A stretch of DNA of 64,000 bases from a bacterium (GCA_021827985.1 JAKATL010000010.1:1-64000); one strand, 5' to 3'; positions 9,791 to 18,753 are shown, counted from the stretch's first letter. Notes: a model not told the origin generated them from the sequence alone. Numbers and translations are program-made.

Positions 9791-10969
9791 ATGAGCGCGC
9801 GCGTGCTGCTGGTGATGCCCACCTCCACCTATCGCGCCTCGGCGTTCCTCAGAGCCTGTGATCAGCTGGGTCTGGAGGTGACCCTGGCCACCGACGATCC
9901 GGCCGGCCCGCCGGTGGGTGCCCCGGCCATTGCCTGGGGGCCTGTCGTCGAGGAGCTTGGGCCGCTCCCCCCGGCCCTGCGGGACGTGGCGGTCGTGGTC
10001 GGGGTCGACGAGACCTCGGTGTTGCCGGCGGCGAGGATCGCCGCCCGGCTGGGGCTGCCCGGCAACCCCCTAGACGCCGCCATGGTGACGCGGGACAAGT
10101 CCCGGTTGCGGCGGGCCCTGGAGGGTACCGGCTTGCCCCAGCCCCGGTGGTCGGCTTGGCCACCGGAATGCCCGGCCCCGGACCTCGGCTACCCCTGCGT
10201 GGTCAAGCCCACCTCGGGGGCGGCCAGCTTCGGGGTGATCCGAGCCGACAACCGCGAGGAGCTCCTTCTGGCCGGGGCCCGGGTGCGGCGTCTGCTGGGC
10301 GACCGGGCAACGCTTCTGGTGGAGTCCTACCTGCCCGGTCCCGAGATCGCCGTGGAGGCTCTGATGCAGGACGGCGAACTCCTGCCTCTGGCGATCTTCG
10401 ACAAGCCGGACCCGCTCGATGGGCCATACTTCGCAGAGTCGATCTACCAGTTACCCAGCGGATTGCCCTCCGCCGACCAGGAGGCCATTGCGGAGGTGCT
10501 GGCCGCAGCCGCCTCCGCCATCCACCTGCGGCAGGGACCGGTCCATGCGGAGTTCCGCCTGGGTTCCGGGACGCCCACCCTGATCGACCTAGCCTCGCGC
10601 TCCATCGGTGGCCGCTGCTCGGCGGTGCTGCGCTTCCGCTCCGGAGCCTCCCTGGAGGAGCTCATCCTGCGCCAGGCATTGGGCATGCCGCTCCCCGATC
10701 TGCAGCTGGAAGCCGATCCGGCGGGGGTTCTCATGCTCACCGCAGAGCGCTCCGGCCGGCTTGTCTCGATCGAGGGAAGGGAGGCTGTGCTTAGGATTCC
10801 TGGAATCGAGGCGGTGGACTTGACCGCCACGCCCGGCTCCGTGGTGGCCCCCGCCCCCGACGGGGACCGCTACCTCGGCTTCGTCTTCGCCCGCGCCGGG
10901 TCCCCGGATGGGGTCCGGGCGGCGTTGGAGGCCGCCCGGGACCGCCTGGTGATCACCGTGGAGGACTGA
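9791..10969 (+). CDS. ATP-grasp domain carboxylate-amine ligase-like protein
   Basis: A 392-residue protein with a Rossmann-like N-terminal domain (about 1-85), an ATP-grasp core (about 95-300) with YPCVVKPTSGAASFGV as the nucleotide-binding loop, EIAVEALMQDGE in the palm, and a HAEFRL...LIDLASRSIGG metal-site segment, and a C-terminal PurK/LAL-like domain. Relatives include biotin-carboxylase-like ligases and L-amino acid ligases that make an acylphosphate intermediate and couple it to an amine. The substrate cannot be predicted from sequence or neighbours. Confidence 0.8.
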   Translation: MSARVLLVMPTSTYRASAFLRACDQLGLEVTLATDDPAGPPVGAPAIAWGPVVEELGPLPPALRDVAVVVGVDETSVLPAARIAARLGLPGNPLDAAMVTRDKSRLRRALEGTGLPQPRWSAWPPECPAPDLGYPCVVKPTSGAASFGVIRADNREELLLAGARVRRLLGDRATLLVESYLPGPEIAVEALMQDGELLPLAIFDKPDPLDGPYFAESIYQLPSGLPSADQEAIAEVLAAAASAIHLRQGPVHAEFRLGSGTPTLIDLASRSIGGRCSAVLRFRSGASLEELILRQALGMPLPDLQLEADPAGVLMLTAERSGRLVSIEGREAVLRIPGIEAVDLTATPGSVVAPAPDGDRYLGFVFARAGSPDGVRAALEAARDRLVITVED

Positions 10970-11027
10970 CGGCCGGGAGCGCAACCTGGAGCGGCCCCCC
11001 AGGGGCTCGTGACGGGACCGATGAGAG

Positions 11028-11903
11028 GTGCTTGACCCATCGCCCGCTCCACCTTTCTTGCTCCGGAGTCGGTCTGAGGTGCTCGCAGCCCTCCGCGAGG
11101 GGGTGGAGCAGCTGACCGACTCTCGGCAGTGGGAGCGGTGGCTGAGGTTCCGAGCCCGATTCCATCGCTACAGCTTCCACAACCAGCTTCTCATCCTGCG
11201 CCAGTTCCCCGAGGCGTCCCAGGTGGCCGGCTACCGGGCGTGGCAAGAGCTGGGCCGGCAGGTCCGGCGGGGGGAGAGGGGGATGGCGATCATCGCCCCG
11301 GTAGCGCTGAAGCGCCCGGAGGCGGTTGAAGCCGAGCGGCTTCGCGACCTAGAGCTGCCGCTCTTGACCTATCGGATTGCCAGGGTCTTCGACGTCTCCC
11401 AGACCGAGGGCCAGGAGCTGCCGGCGCCAGTGGGGGAGATGCCCGCGGAAGCCCCTCCGGAGACCCTCGAGCGGCTCCTGGCACTGGTCCCGAGCCTGGG
11501 TTTCACGGTCGAGTTCACCGAGCTCCGCTCCGGGCGCCGGGGTGACTGCTCCCACGCCCTGCGGCGGATCCGGGTGGACCGGCGCCTGAGCCCGGGCGCC
11601 AAGGTGAAAACCCTGGGCCACGAGCTGGCACACGCCATCCTCCACGGCCCGGAGTTCACTGGCGGCCGGGAGCTGGCTGAGCTGGAGGCCGAGAGCGTTG
11701 CCTACGTCGTCTGCCAGCAACTGGGGCTGGACAGCTCCGCCTACAGCTTCGGTTACGTGGCCAGCTGGGCAGGGTCCGGCACGGTCGCCGCCCGGCAGAT
11801 CTCGCGGTCCGGTCAGCGGATTCTGCGGGCCGCCGCGGAAATCTCCCGGGATCGCGAGGAGGCCTGGCAACCCGTGGCCGCGCACCTGGCAGTCGCCGGC
11901 TGA
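11028..11903 (+). CDS. ArdC-like/ImmA-IrrE-like zinc metalloprotease-fold protein
   Basis: The N-terminal ~100 residues resemble the ssDNA-binding N-domain of ArdC antirestriction proteins (the SFHNQLLILRQFP ... GYRAWQELGRQVRRGERG pattern). The C-terminal part carries HELAHAILHG, an HExxH zinc motif typical of ImmA/IrrE (DUF955) zincins, with ELEAESVAYVV as the likely third-ligand helix. Such proteins can be plasmid antirestriction factors or chromosomal zincins. No conjugation genes are adjacent. GTG start at 11028. Function in this host is not known. Confidence 0.78.
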   Translation: MLDPSPAPPFLLRSRSEVLAALREGVEQLTDSRQWERWLRFRARFHRYSFHNQLLILRQFPEASQVAGYRAWQELGRQVRRGERGMAIIAPVALKRPEAVEAERLRDLELPLLTYRIARVFDVSQTEGQELPAPVGEMPAEAPPETLERLLALVPSLGFTVEFTELRSGRRGDCSHALRRIRVDRRLSPGAKVKTLGHELAHAILHGPEFTGGRELAELEAESVAYVVCQQLGLDSSAYSFGYVASWAGSGTVAARQISRSGQRILRAAAEISRDREEAWQPVAAHLAVAG

Positions 11904-11977
11904 TCTTCCGCCGGGGCTCCGGGAAGTCTCGAAGCCCTGCCCGGTAGGCGGCCCGATGCGACTAGAGGCGAGTATCT

Positions 11978-13666
11978 TTGAGCAAGGTGCCAACCACTTC
12001 TGCCATCGCCCACGGATCGGCCGCGCCACCGGCCCCGGACCGTGCGGCCCTCCTACTGGAGGCCGGGGTGCTGCTGGCCTCCGACCTCTCCCCGCGCAGG
12101 GTGTTGGAGCGGCTGGTGGAGCTGGCGGCCAGCGTTACCGGCGCCCGCTACGCGGCGTTCGGCGTCCTCGGTGAGGACGGACGGTTAGTGGACTTCATCC
12201 CCCACGGTCTGACGCCCGAGGAGGTGCGGGCGATCGGGCCGCCTCCCCAGGGGCGGGGGATCCTCGGCCTCCTGGTGGAGAGACCGGAGCCACTGCGCCT
12301 GGCGCGCATCTCCGAGCATCCCCGCGCCCACGGTTTCCCCGCGGGCCACCCTCAGATGACCACCTTCCTCGGGGTTCCCGTCCGGGGTCGGGGGGCTGTT
12401 TTGGGGAACCTCTACCTGACCGAGAAGGGCGGAGGGGCTGAGTTCGATGGGGACGACGAGGCCGCCGTCACGACCCTGGCGGCGCTGGCGGGGGCAATGG
12501 TGGTCAACGCCCGCGCCTACCGCGCTCTGGAGCAGCGGGAGACCTGGCTGAGGGCCCTGCAGCAGACCACCAACGCCATGCTCGAGGGCGCGTCGGTGCA
12601 GGGTTTGCTCGGGGCCATAGTGCGCGCCGCCCGAGAGCTCACGGACGCCGAGCTGGCCTGTGTGGTGCTCGCCGACCAGGACCACCCTTCCAGCCTTCGG
12701 GTGGCGGCCGTGGCCGGCCCCCGGGGGCACCGGCTCGATCACCTCCTGCTCCCCGAGAGGGGCACCGCCAGCCTCGCGGTGATCCGGGCCGGGCGGCCCC
12801 GCCTGGTGGCCGCCGGGAGTCGCCAGCTGGGTTGGATCGGAGATGCCGGAGTCAGCGTCGGTCCGGCGATGGTCCTTCCTTTGACCGTCGACCGGGAGGT
12901 GGCGGGCACCCTCCTGATCGCCGGGGGGGCGGACCGTCCTCCCTTCCGCCACGGCGACCTCACCCTGGTGGACAGCTTCGCCAGCCAGGCGGCCCTGGCA
13001 ATCGACCATGTCCGGCTCCAGGAGACCCTTCAGCACCTCGCGGTCCTGGAGGAGCGCCGCCGGATCGCCCGGGACCTGCACGATGAGCCGGTGCAGGCGC
13101 TGATCTACCTAGCGCGGAGGCTGGAGCGGGTGGCGGCGGAGCCGGACGTGGCCGGGGTGGCAGCCGCCCAGCTGGGGGAGGTCCGCGACCTGGCGGTGGC
13201 GGTGGCCGACGGGCTCCGCCAACTGACCGAGGGTCTCCGCTCCGAGGTCCTGGAGCAGAGAGGCCTGCCGGCGGCCCTGGCCGAGCTGGGGCGCCGCTTT
13301 GAGGAGCGCTCAGGGCTGGAGGTCAGGACGGCGCTGGAGGAGGGCGGAGTTAGATGGCCCTTGGAGGTGGAGAAGGGCTGGCTCCGCATCGCTCAGGAGG
13401 CCCTCTCCAACGTGGAGAGGCATGCGCGGGCCGGGCGGGTGGAGATCGGACTGCGCATGCGGGGGGATCGGCTCCTCCTCTGGATCCGGGACGACGGAGT
13501 GGGATTCCCAGTCCGGGCCGGCCGACCGCTCCGGGAGGGGTTGGGTCTGCTCGGGATGCGGGAGCGGGCCGCCCTGCTGGGCGGTGCGCTCCGGGTCTGC
13601 TCCGGGATCGGGCCCAGGGGAACCCTGATCCTGGCCCGGGTGCGCCGCGCTCGGGCGGCGAGCTGA
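11978..13666 (+). CDS. DosS/DevS-like GAF-GAF sensor histidine kinase
   Basis: Two GAF domains (about 30-180 and 195-345) are followed by HisKA_3 with the phospho-acceptor His368 in RIARDLHDEP and a HATPase domain with the EALSNVERHA N-box and DDGVGF G-box. GAF1 contains GFPAGHPQMTTFLGVPVR and GNLYLTEK, closely matching the heme-pocket segment of mycobacterial DosS/DosT, and His124 sits where the proximal heme ligand is expected. It is therefore a probable gas or redox (O2/NO/CO) sensor; heme binding is inferred. The TTG at 11978 is used, but a TATCTT -10-like element lies only 8 nt before an in-frame GTG at 11987, which may be the true leaderless start. A cognate NarL-type regulator follows. 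Confidence 0.9.
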   Translation: MSKVPTTSAIAHGSAAPPAPDRAALLLEAGVLLASDLSPRRVLERLVELAASVTGARYAAFGVLGEDGRLVDFIPHGLTPEEVRAIGPPPQGRGILGLLVERPEPLRLARISEHPRAHGFPAGHPQMTTFLGVPVRGRGAVLGNLYLTEKGGGAEFDGDDEAAVTTLAALAGAMVVNARAYRALEQRETWLRALQQTTNAMLEGASVQGLLGAIVRAARELTDAELACVVLADQDHPSSLRVAAVAGPRGHRLDHLLLPERGTASLAVIRAGRPRLVAAGSRQLGWIGDAGVSVGPAMVLPLTVDREVAGTLLIAGGADRPPFRHGDLTLVDSFASQAALAIDHVRLQETLQHLAVLEERRRIARDLHDEPVQALIYLARRLERVAAEPDVAGVAAAQLGEVRDLAVAVADGLRQLTEGLRSEVLEQRGLPAALAELGRRFEERSGLEVRTALEEGGVRWPLEVEKGWLRIAQEALSNVERHARAGRVEIGLRMRGDRLLLWIRDDGVGFPVRAGRPLREGLGLLGMRERAALLGGALRVCSGIGPRGTLILARVRRARAAS

Positions 13667-13748
13667 GCCGGGGCAATCACGCGCCGGTGGCCGGGTGGTA
13701 CCGTCCGATGGGTCAGCCGAGCTCCCAGCTATCTTGAGGGTCAAGAGC

Positions 13749-14405
13749 ATGAGCAGCCCGATCCGAGTCATCATCGCCGAGGACCACACCCTGGTCCGAG
13801 AAGGGACCCGGGAGATCCTGGAGCGGGAGCCGGACATCCAGGTCGTGGGCGAGGCCGCCCGGGGTGACGACGCCGTCCGACAGGCCCTGGAGCACAACCC
13901 CGACGTCCTGCTCATGGACATGCGGATGCCGGGGATGAACGGCATCGAGGCGACTCGGGAGGTCTCTGCCCAGGCACCCTCGGTCAAGGTGCTGATCCTG
14001 AGTGCCCACGAGGACGAGGACTACGTGCGCGAGGCGCTGGCCGTAGGCGCCTCCGGGTACCTGCTGAAGACCGCGCCAGGGCGCGAGCTGGTGGAGGGGA
14101 TCCGGGCGGTGGCGTCGGGATCCACGATCCTCTCGCCGGAGCTCACGCGCAAACTCGCCCAGGCGCGGCTCGAGCCCGCCAGAGCCTCCGACCGGCTGAG
14201 TAGCCGCGAGTTCGCCGTCCTCCGGCTGATCGCCCAGGGCCGGGCCAACAAGGAGGTCGCGTTGGAGCTGGGCATCAGCCTGCGCACGGTGGAGGGCCAT
14301 CTGCACAACATCTTCGAGAAGCTACGGGTGGGGTCGCGGACCGAGGCGGTGGTCCACGCCGTGAACCACGGACTGCTCTCCATCTCCGGACCCGACGGCG
14401 AATGA
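13749..14405 (+). CDS. NarL/DosR-family response regulator
   Basis: 218 residues: receiver domain (about 1-120) with AEDH acidic pocket and phospho-acceptor Asp57 in LLMDMRMPGMNG, then a LuxR-type helix-turn-helix (about 150-210; the LSSREFAVLRLIAQGRANKE and RTVEGHLHNIFEKL segments). Its position 82 bp after the DosS-like kinase makes it the likely cognate regulator. The ATG at 13749 is preferred to an upstream in-frame GTG because it begins directly at the receiver strand. Its stop overlaps the start of the pseudokinase gene (ATGA), implying translational coupling. Confidence 0.93.
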   Translation: MSSPIRVIIAEDHTLVREGTREILEREPDIQVVGEAARGDDAVRQALEHNPDVLLMDMRMPGMNGIEATREVSAQAPSVKVLILSAHEDEDYVREALAVGASGYLLKTAPGRELVEGIRAVASGSTILSPELTRKLAQARLEPARASDRLSSREFAVLRLIAQGRANKEVALELGISLRTVEGHLHNIFEKLRVGSRTEAVVHAVNHGLLSISGPDGE

Positions 14406-15148
14406 TTTACTCTGGCCCCGCCCGCTCCCCTGAATGGGGAGCGCCGGAGGCCGCACCCCACGACGAGCTAGCTCTGCTCCACGCTCAGGAGTGGGAACGG
14501 AAGTGGCTGGCGGAGCAAATCCAGGACGAACCGCTGCAGACGCTGGTGCAGGTGAGCAGGCTGCTGAAGGTCGCCGCTGAACCGGGCGGGCCATCATCGC
14601 GGGTCAGGGACAACGCCCGCGAGGCCCTGAGGCTCACCGAGCGCGCGAGTGAGGCGTTGCGCAGCCTGGCGCGCGAGCTCCGCCCCTCCATCCTCGACGA
14701 CTTCGGGATCGTTCGGGCTCTGCGAGCCCTCACCTCGGAGTTCGGGCTGCGCACCGGCGTGAGCGCACGTTTCGCGTTGGTGGGGAGCCCACACTCTTTG
14801 GGCGACGACCAGGACCTCACCTGTTACCGGGTGGCCCAGGAGGCGTTGCGGCTGATCGAGGGGCGGGGCCGAGCCGTCGAGGTCGAGGTGCGCTTGATCC
14901 TGGGGACCCAGGGGATCCGGCTCTTGGTCGTGGACGCGTCCCGGCGCCACGCCCCGCCGAAATATGAGAGGGCCACGGTTCTGGAGTTGCAGGCCCTGCG
15001 GCACCGGGCGGCGATGCTGGGCGGCAGCCTGAGGGTCCGGCGGCTTCGCGGCGGAGAGATGCTGCGGCTTCGTCTCCCGGCCCAGAACCTGCCCGAGCTG
15101 CTGGCCGGACCCGCCCCGATGAAAACCCCCGGGTGGGGGCGGCGGTAG
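14402..15148 (+). CDS. degenerate NarL-type histidine kinase (putative pseudokinase)
   Basis: 248 residues recognisably related to the kinase core of the upstream DosS-like protein: a HisKA_3-like dimerisation helix, the LARELRPSILDDFGIVRAL segment, and a HATPase-like C-terminus with RHRAAMLGGSLRV. The position equivalent to the phospho-acceptor histidine is Gln41 (IQDEPLQ against LHDEPVQ), and the DxGxG ATP-lid motif is replaced by VVDASRRHAP. No sensor domain or membrane segment is present. It is translationally coupled to the response regulator, so a regulatory role (phosphatase, sequestration or partner of the active kinase) is more likely than autophosphorylation; this is inference. Confidence 0.82.
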   Translation: MIYSGPARSPEWGAPEAAPHDELALLHAQEWERKWLAEQIQDEPLQTLVQVSRLLKVAAEPGGPSSRVRDNAREALRLTERASEALRSLARELRPSILDDFGIVRALRALTSEFGLRTGVSARFALVGSPHSLGDDQDLTCYRVAQEALRLIEGRGRAVEVEVRLILGTQGIRLLVVDASRRHAPPKYERATVLELQALRHRAAMLGGSLRVRRLRGGEMLRLRLPAQNLPELLAGPAPMKTPGWGRR

Positions 15149-15236
15149 CGCCCTATCCGGCGGGGCCTGCACTCATTCACACTGACCTTGGGGCGGTCCC
15201 CAGGATGGGGCGCTCAATTTGCGGGAGGTGATCCGA

Positions 15237-15728
15237 ATGGACAAGGCAGCAGGAGACAGGCCTTCGGACCGGGCTGTGCTAGTGGGGGTGGATGGATCTG
15301 ACGCCGGCCGGCGTGCCCTGAGGTGGGCCTTCGAGGAGGCGCGGCTCCGCGGGCTGCGGCTGAAGGCCATCGGCGTTGTCCAGCTCCACCTCGTGGCACT
15401 GTCAGTGCCTGGCTATCCCTACGCTGACGAGACCTATATCAACGACCTGGTGGCCGCCACCCGCGAGGAGGTCGCCAAGGAGGTCGCCCTGATCGGGGCG
15501 GACTTCCCCGGAGTGGAGGCGGACGTCGAAGCGGTGCTCGGCACTCCGGCCGAGACCCTGGTCGAGGCGTCCGAGGGGGCGGAGCTGCTGGTGGTCGGCT
15601 CGCGCGGACGGGGAGGCTTCTCCGGCCTGCTTCTGGGATCGGTATCCCAGCAGGTGGTTAGCCATGCCCACGTACCGGTCCTGGTGGTCAGGCCGCACCG
15701 GCACGCCAAGGCCGCCCCTGAGAGCTGA
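15237..15728 (+). CDS. universal stress protein (UspA family)
   Basis: 163 residues forming one Usp domain, starting with the AVLVGVDGSDAGRRAL strand and ending with the ATP-binding GSRGRGGFSGLLLGSVSQ loop (G-2x-G-9x-G-S type) and VPVLVVR. The ATG at 15237 follows a good ribosome-binding site (GGGAGGTG) and is preferred to an in-frame TTG 18 bp upstream. In mycobacteria several Usp genes belong to the DosR regulon, so its position after the DosS/DosR-like genes suggests control by them, which is inference. Confidence 0.92.
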   Translation: MDKAAGDRPSDRAVLVGVDGSDAGRRALRWAFEEARLRGLRLKAIGVVQLHLVALSVPGYPYADETYINDLVAATREEVAKEVALIGADFPGVEADVEAVLGTPAETLVEASEGAELLVVGSRGRGGFSGLLLGSVSQQVVSHAHVPVLVVRPHRHAKAAPES

Positions 15729-15827
15729 TCCCCGGGCCGCCGCGGCAGTACAATCCGCTCCCTGAGCCAGTCCATAGAGGTCGCGCCCCCCACCGGCGCC
15801 AGCGCCCCCAGCCTTCCCCGTCCCCGC

Positions 15828-16370
15828 GTGGAGGTCGTGCCACTTCGCGGGCTGCCGGTGGTGGGGGTGGTGCTCGCCCTGCTGGTGACAGCGATCGTGG
15901 GCAACTGGCTCTGGGCTCTGGACTTCTTCCACGTGGTGGGGGGCGCCCTATGGACCGCCATCGACCTCTTCGTGGGGCTGATCGTGGGACCGATCCTGGC
16001 CCGACTCTCCCCTCCGGCCCGCGCCGAATTCGCGGCCCGCTTCATGCCCAAGATGGTCCTGCTCATGCCCACACTGGTGACCTGCACCCTGGGTGCGGGC
16101 TTCCAGCTGGCTCGCAAGCTGGGCTACCTGGCGCCCCACTTCCAGTATCACGGCTGGCTGGTGGCGTCGTTCATGGTGGTCGGGGTGATGACCGTGATCG
16201 CCCTGGGGATCCTGGAGCCGGCCAACATCGCGGTGCTGTTCGAGATGCGCAAGCCCCGGCCTGATCCCGAGATCATCGGCCGGTTGATGCGTCGGTTCGC
16301 TTACACCGCAGGGATCACCGGGCTGATGCAGGTGGCCACCCTGGTGATCATGACCAGGCTGGCGACCTGA
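15828..16370 (+). CDS. integral membrane protein of unknown function
   Basis: About 180 residues with four hydrophobic segments (roughly 8-30, 35-58, 78-95, 110-135, with a further C-terminal one). Histidines lie at the ends of membrane segments (DFFHVVGG, HFQYHGW), a pattern seen in small CopD/DUF2269-like membrane proteins, but the match is too weak to name. GTG start is uncertain. Its stop overlaps the next gene's ATG by one base, so the two are probably co-translated. Confidence 0.65.
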   Translation: MEVVPLRGLPVVGVVLALLVTAIVGNWLWALDFFHVVGGALWTAIDLFVGLIVGPILARLSPPARAEFAARFMPKMVLLMPTLVTCTLGAGFQLARKLGYLAPHFQYHGWLVASFMVVGVMTVIALGILEPANIAVLFEMRKPRPDPEIIGRLMRRFAYTAGITGLMQVATLVIMTRLAT

Positions 16371-16780
16371 TGAGCCGCTCCCATTCCGGTGCCGGCCGGG
16401 CCCTGCCTCCGGTGGCGGAGTTGGCGGTGGGGGCGCTGGCGCTGGTCGTGGTCGGGGGGATCTACATGGCGGCCAACATCCCCGGACCAGCCTCGCTGGC
16501 TCCGGCCATCGGATTGCTGGCCGCGGCCCTGCTGGTGCTGCTGGTGGCCACCGTACTCCTGCTCGGCGTCCGGGAGTTCGCCTGGCGGCGCTTCCGCCAG
16601 GTGGGGCTGTGGGCGCTCCTCGCCTACTCGATAAGCGCCGGGATGCTCGAGTTGGTCTTCGCCCTAGACCGGGTGCCGGCCGCCCAGCTGCTGATCCTCA
16701 CCCTGATGCTGCTGGTGTACGCGGTGGACATTCCGCTCATCCTCGCCTATTCGGTGGCCCGCCACCAGATCGGGGGATGA
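16370..16780 (+). CDS. small four-TM membrane protein
   Basis: 136 residues with four predicted transmembrane helices (about 14-34, 40-62, 75-95, 102-125) and little else; no catalytic or metal-binding motif is visible. It is coupled by a one-base overlap (TGATG) to the preceding membrane protein and may form a complex with it. It converges with the thiolase gene. Confidence 0.65.
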   Translation: MSRSHSGAGRALPPVAELAVGALALVVVGGIYMAANIPGPASLAPAIGLLAAALLVLLVATVLLLGVREFAWRRFRQVGLWALLAYSISAGMLELVFALDRVPAAQLLILTLMLLVYAVDIPLILAYSVARHQIGG

Positions 16781-16839
16781 GCGCGGGCTGACGTCGCCAC
16801 CAAGAGCTGCCTCGCTCCGCGGGCCACCACGCGAAGGTG

Positions 16840-18003
16840 TCAGGCGAGCCTCTGCAGCAACATGGCCATGCCCATCCCTCCGCCCACGCACATGGTCTCC
16901 AGCCCGACCTCCTTGTCCAGGGTGCGCAACCCGTTGAGAAGGGTGCAGGTGATGCGGGCTCCAGTCATCCCGAAGGGGTGACCCAGAGCGATCGAGCCCC
17001 CGAAATGGTTGAGCTTCTCCCCGAAGGGGTCAATGCCGATCCCGCGGGCCGAGGGGATCACCTGGGCGGCGAAGGCCTCGTTGATCTCCACCAGGTCGAC
17101 GTCGTCTATGGTCATCCCCGCCCTCTCGAGGCAGCGCTTGGTGGCCGGGATTGGCCCCAGCCCCATGTACTCCGGCTCCAGGGCGGCCACCGCGGTGGCC
17201 ACGATCCGGGCCAGGGGGGTGATGCCCAGCTCCCTCGCCCGGCGCATCGACATCACGATCACCGCGGCCGCCCCGTCGTTGAGGGGACAGGCGTTCCCAG
17301 CGGTCACCCTCCCATCCTCCTTGAAGACGGGCTTCAGGGTGGCCAGCACCTCGACCGTGGTGTTGGGACGGGGTCCGTCATCCCTCACCATGAGCTGGCC
17401 GTCCGGGAGCTCCACGGGGATGATCTCCCGGGCGAAGAAACCGTCCTCCTCCGACGCCACGGCGCGGTTCTGGCTGAGGGCGGCGAACTGGTCCATCTCC
17501 TCCCTGCTGATGCCCTCCCGCTCGGCTACGTTCTCGGCGGTGAGGCCCATGGGGATGTAGAGGTCCGGTAGACCCTCGGGGTTTCCCGGCATCAGCCGGG
17601 GATTGCGCGCCTCGGGCGGGTCGGAGGTGCCGTAGCCGTAGCGGCTCACCGTCTCCACCCCGACCGAGGCGAAGACGTCCCCTTCCCCCGCCCGGATGGC
17701 ATGAAAGGCTATGCGCGTGGTCTGCAGGGAGGAGCTGCAGTAGCGGGTGAGTGTGGCTCCGGGGGCGTTCACCCCCGCCAGGATGCTGATTGCCCTCCCG
17801 AGGTTGAACCCCGACTCCCCTCCGGGGAGCCCGCAGCCGCAGAGCACATCCTCCACTTCCGAGGTGGGGAGCTCGGGGATCCGCTCCAGCACCCGGCGCA
17901 GGATCAGCGCCCCAAGGTCGTCCGGGCGGAAGCCCACCAGAGATCCCTTGCCGGCGCGACCGATCGGACTCCGGCCCGCAGCCACGATCACCGCCTCATC
18001 CAC
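16840..18003 (-). CDS. acetyl-CoA acetyltransferase / thiolase
   Basis: 387 residues with the full thiolase catalytic set: nucleophile Cys89 in TRYCSSSLQ, the NEAFAAQ motif, the His of GHPFGMTGAR and the C-terminal Cys of CVGGGMG. It cleaves 3-oxoacyl-CoA or condenses acetyl-CoA, and is the last enzyme of the adjacent beta-oxidation-like operon. Lies 21 bp after the upstream SDR gene and starts with ATG preceded by GGGAGGAG. Confidence 0.95.
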   Translation of the reverse strand: MDEAVIVAAGRSPIGRAGKGSLVGFRPDDLGALILRRVLERIPELPTSEVEDVLCGCGLPGGESGFNLGRAISILAGVNAPGATLTRYCSSSLQTTRIAFHAIRAGEGDVFASVGVETVSRYGYGTSDPPEARNPRLMPGNPEGLPDLYIPMGLTAENVAEREGISREEMDQFAALSQNRAVASEEDGFFAREIIPVELPDGQLMVRDDGPRPNTTVEVLATLKPVFKEDGRVTAGNACPLNDGAAAVIVMSMRRARELGITPLARIVATAVAALEPEYMGLGPIPATKRCLERAGMTIDDVDLVEINEAFAAQVIPSARGIGIDPFGEKLNHFGGSIALGHPFGMTGARITCTLLNGLRTLDKEVGLETMCVGGGMGMAMLLQRLA

Positions 18004-18024
18004 TTCGACTCCTCCCTGCAGATC

Positions 18025-18753
18025 TCACTCGCCGCCGCTCACCTGGAGGACCGCCCCGCTCACGTATGAGGCCTCGTCGGAGGCCAGGAAGCCGACCACC
18101 CGCGCCACCTCCTCCGGCTGAGCGAACCGTTGCATCGGGTTCCGCCGGCGGTTACGGTCGCCCAGTGGCCCCTCTTCCCAGAGCGGCCGGGCGAACTCGG
18201 TCTCCACGATTCCCGGGGTCACCGCATTCACCCGCACCCCGCTCCCGCCCAGCTCCCGGGCCAGCTGCCGGGTCAGCATGTTGAGGGCGGCCTTGGAGAC
18301 GCCATAGGCGCCCAGTCCGACCGCTGGGTTGACTCCGGCGATGCTGGAGACGTTGACCACCGCTCCACCATGGTCGGCCATCCACGCCCCATATACCAGG
18401 GAGGTGAGGAGGAGCGGCCCCCGGAGGTTGACCTCGAAGGTCTTGTCCCAGGCCTCCGGGGAGATCTCCAGGGTGGGGCCGAAATGGGGGTTGGTCCCGG
18501 CGTTGTTCACCAAAACGTCGATGCGACCCCAGCGCCTCATCACCGTGTCCACCAGCCGCTCCAGGTCGGCGATCCGCCCGGCGTGGGCGGCAACCGCCTC
18601 CACCTCGGCGCCGCTGGCAGCGGAGATCCGGGCAGCGGCCTGGCGCAGCGGCTCCTCCTTGCGAGCGCAGACAGCCACCCGGGCACCCCGGAGAGCCAGC
18701 TCCAAGGCGCAGGCCTCCCCGATCCCCCGGCTGGCCCCGGTGACCAGCGCCAC
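18025..18753 (-). CDS. short-chain dehydrogenase/reductase
   Basis: 242 residues with the classical SDR motifs: TGASRGIG cofactor loop at the very N-terminus, NNAG, catalytic Ser in NVSSIAG and YGVSK. The first in-frame start codon (GTG) begins only four residues before the glycine loop, unusually close; no ATG, GTG or TTG exists between it and the upstream stop, so the N-terminus is short or a non-standard codon is used. It lies in the beta-oxidation-like operon and probably oxidises a 3-hydroxyacyl-CoA or related alcohol. Confidence 0.9.
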   Translation of the reverse strand: MALVTGASRGIGEACALELALRGARVAVCARKEEPLRQAAARISAASGAEVEAVAAHAGRIADLERLVDTVMRRWGRIDVLVNNAGTNPHFGPTLEISPEAWDKTFEVNLRGPLLLTSLVYGAWMADHGGAVVNVSSIAGVNPAVGLGAYGVSKAALNMLTRQLARELGGSGVRVNAVTPGIVETEFARPLWEEGPLGDRNRRRNPMQRFAQPEEVARVVGFLASDEASYVSGAVLQVSGGE

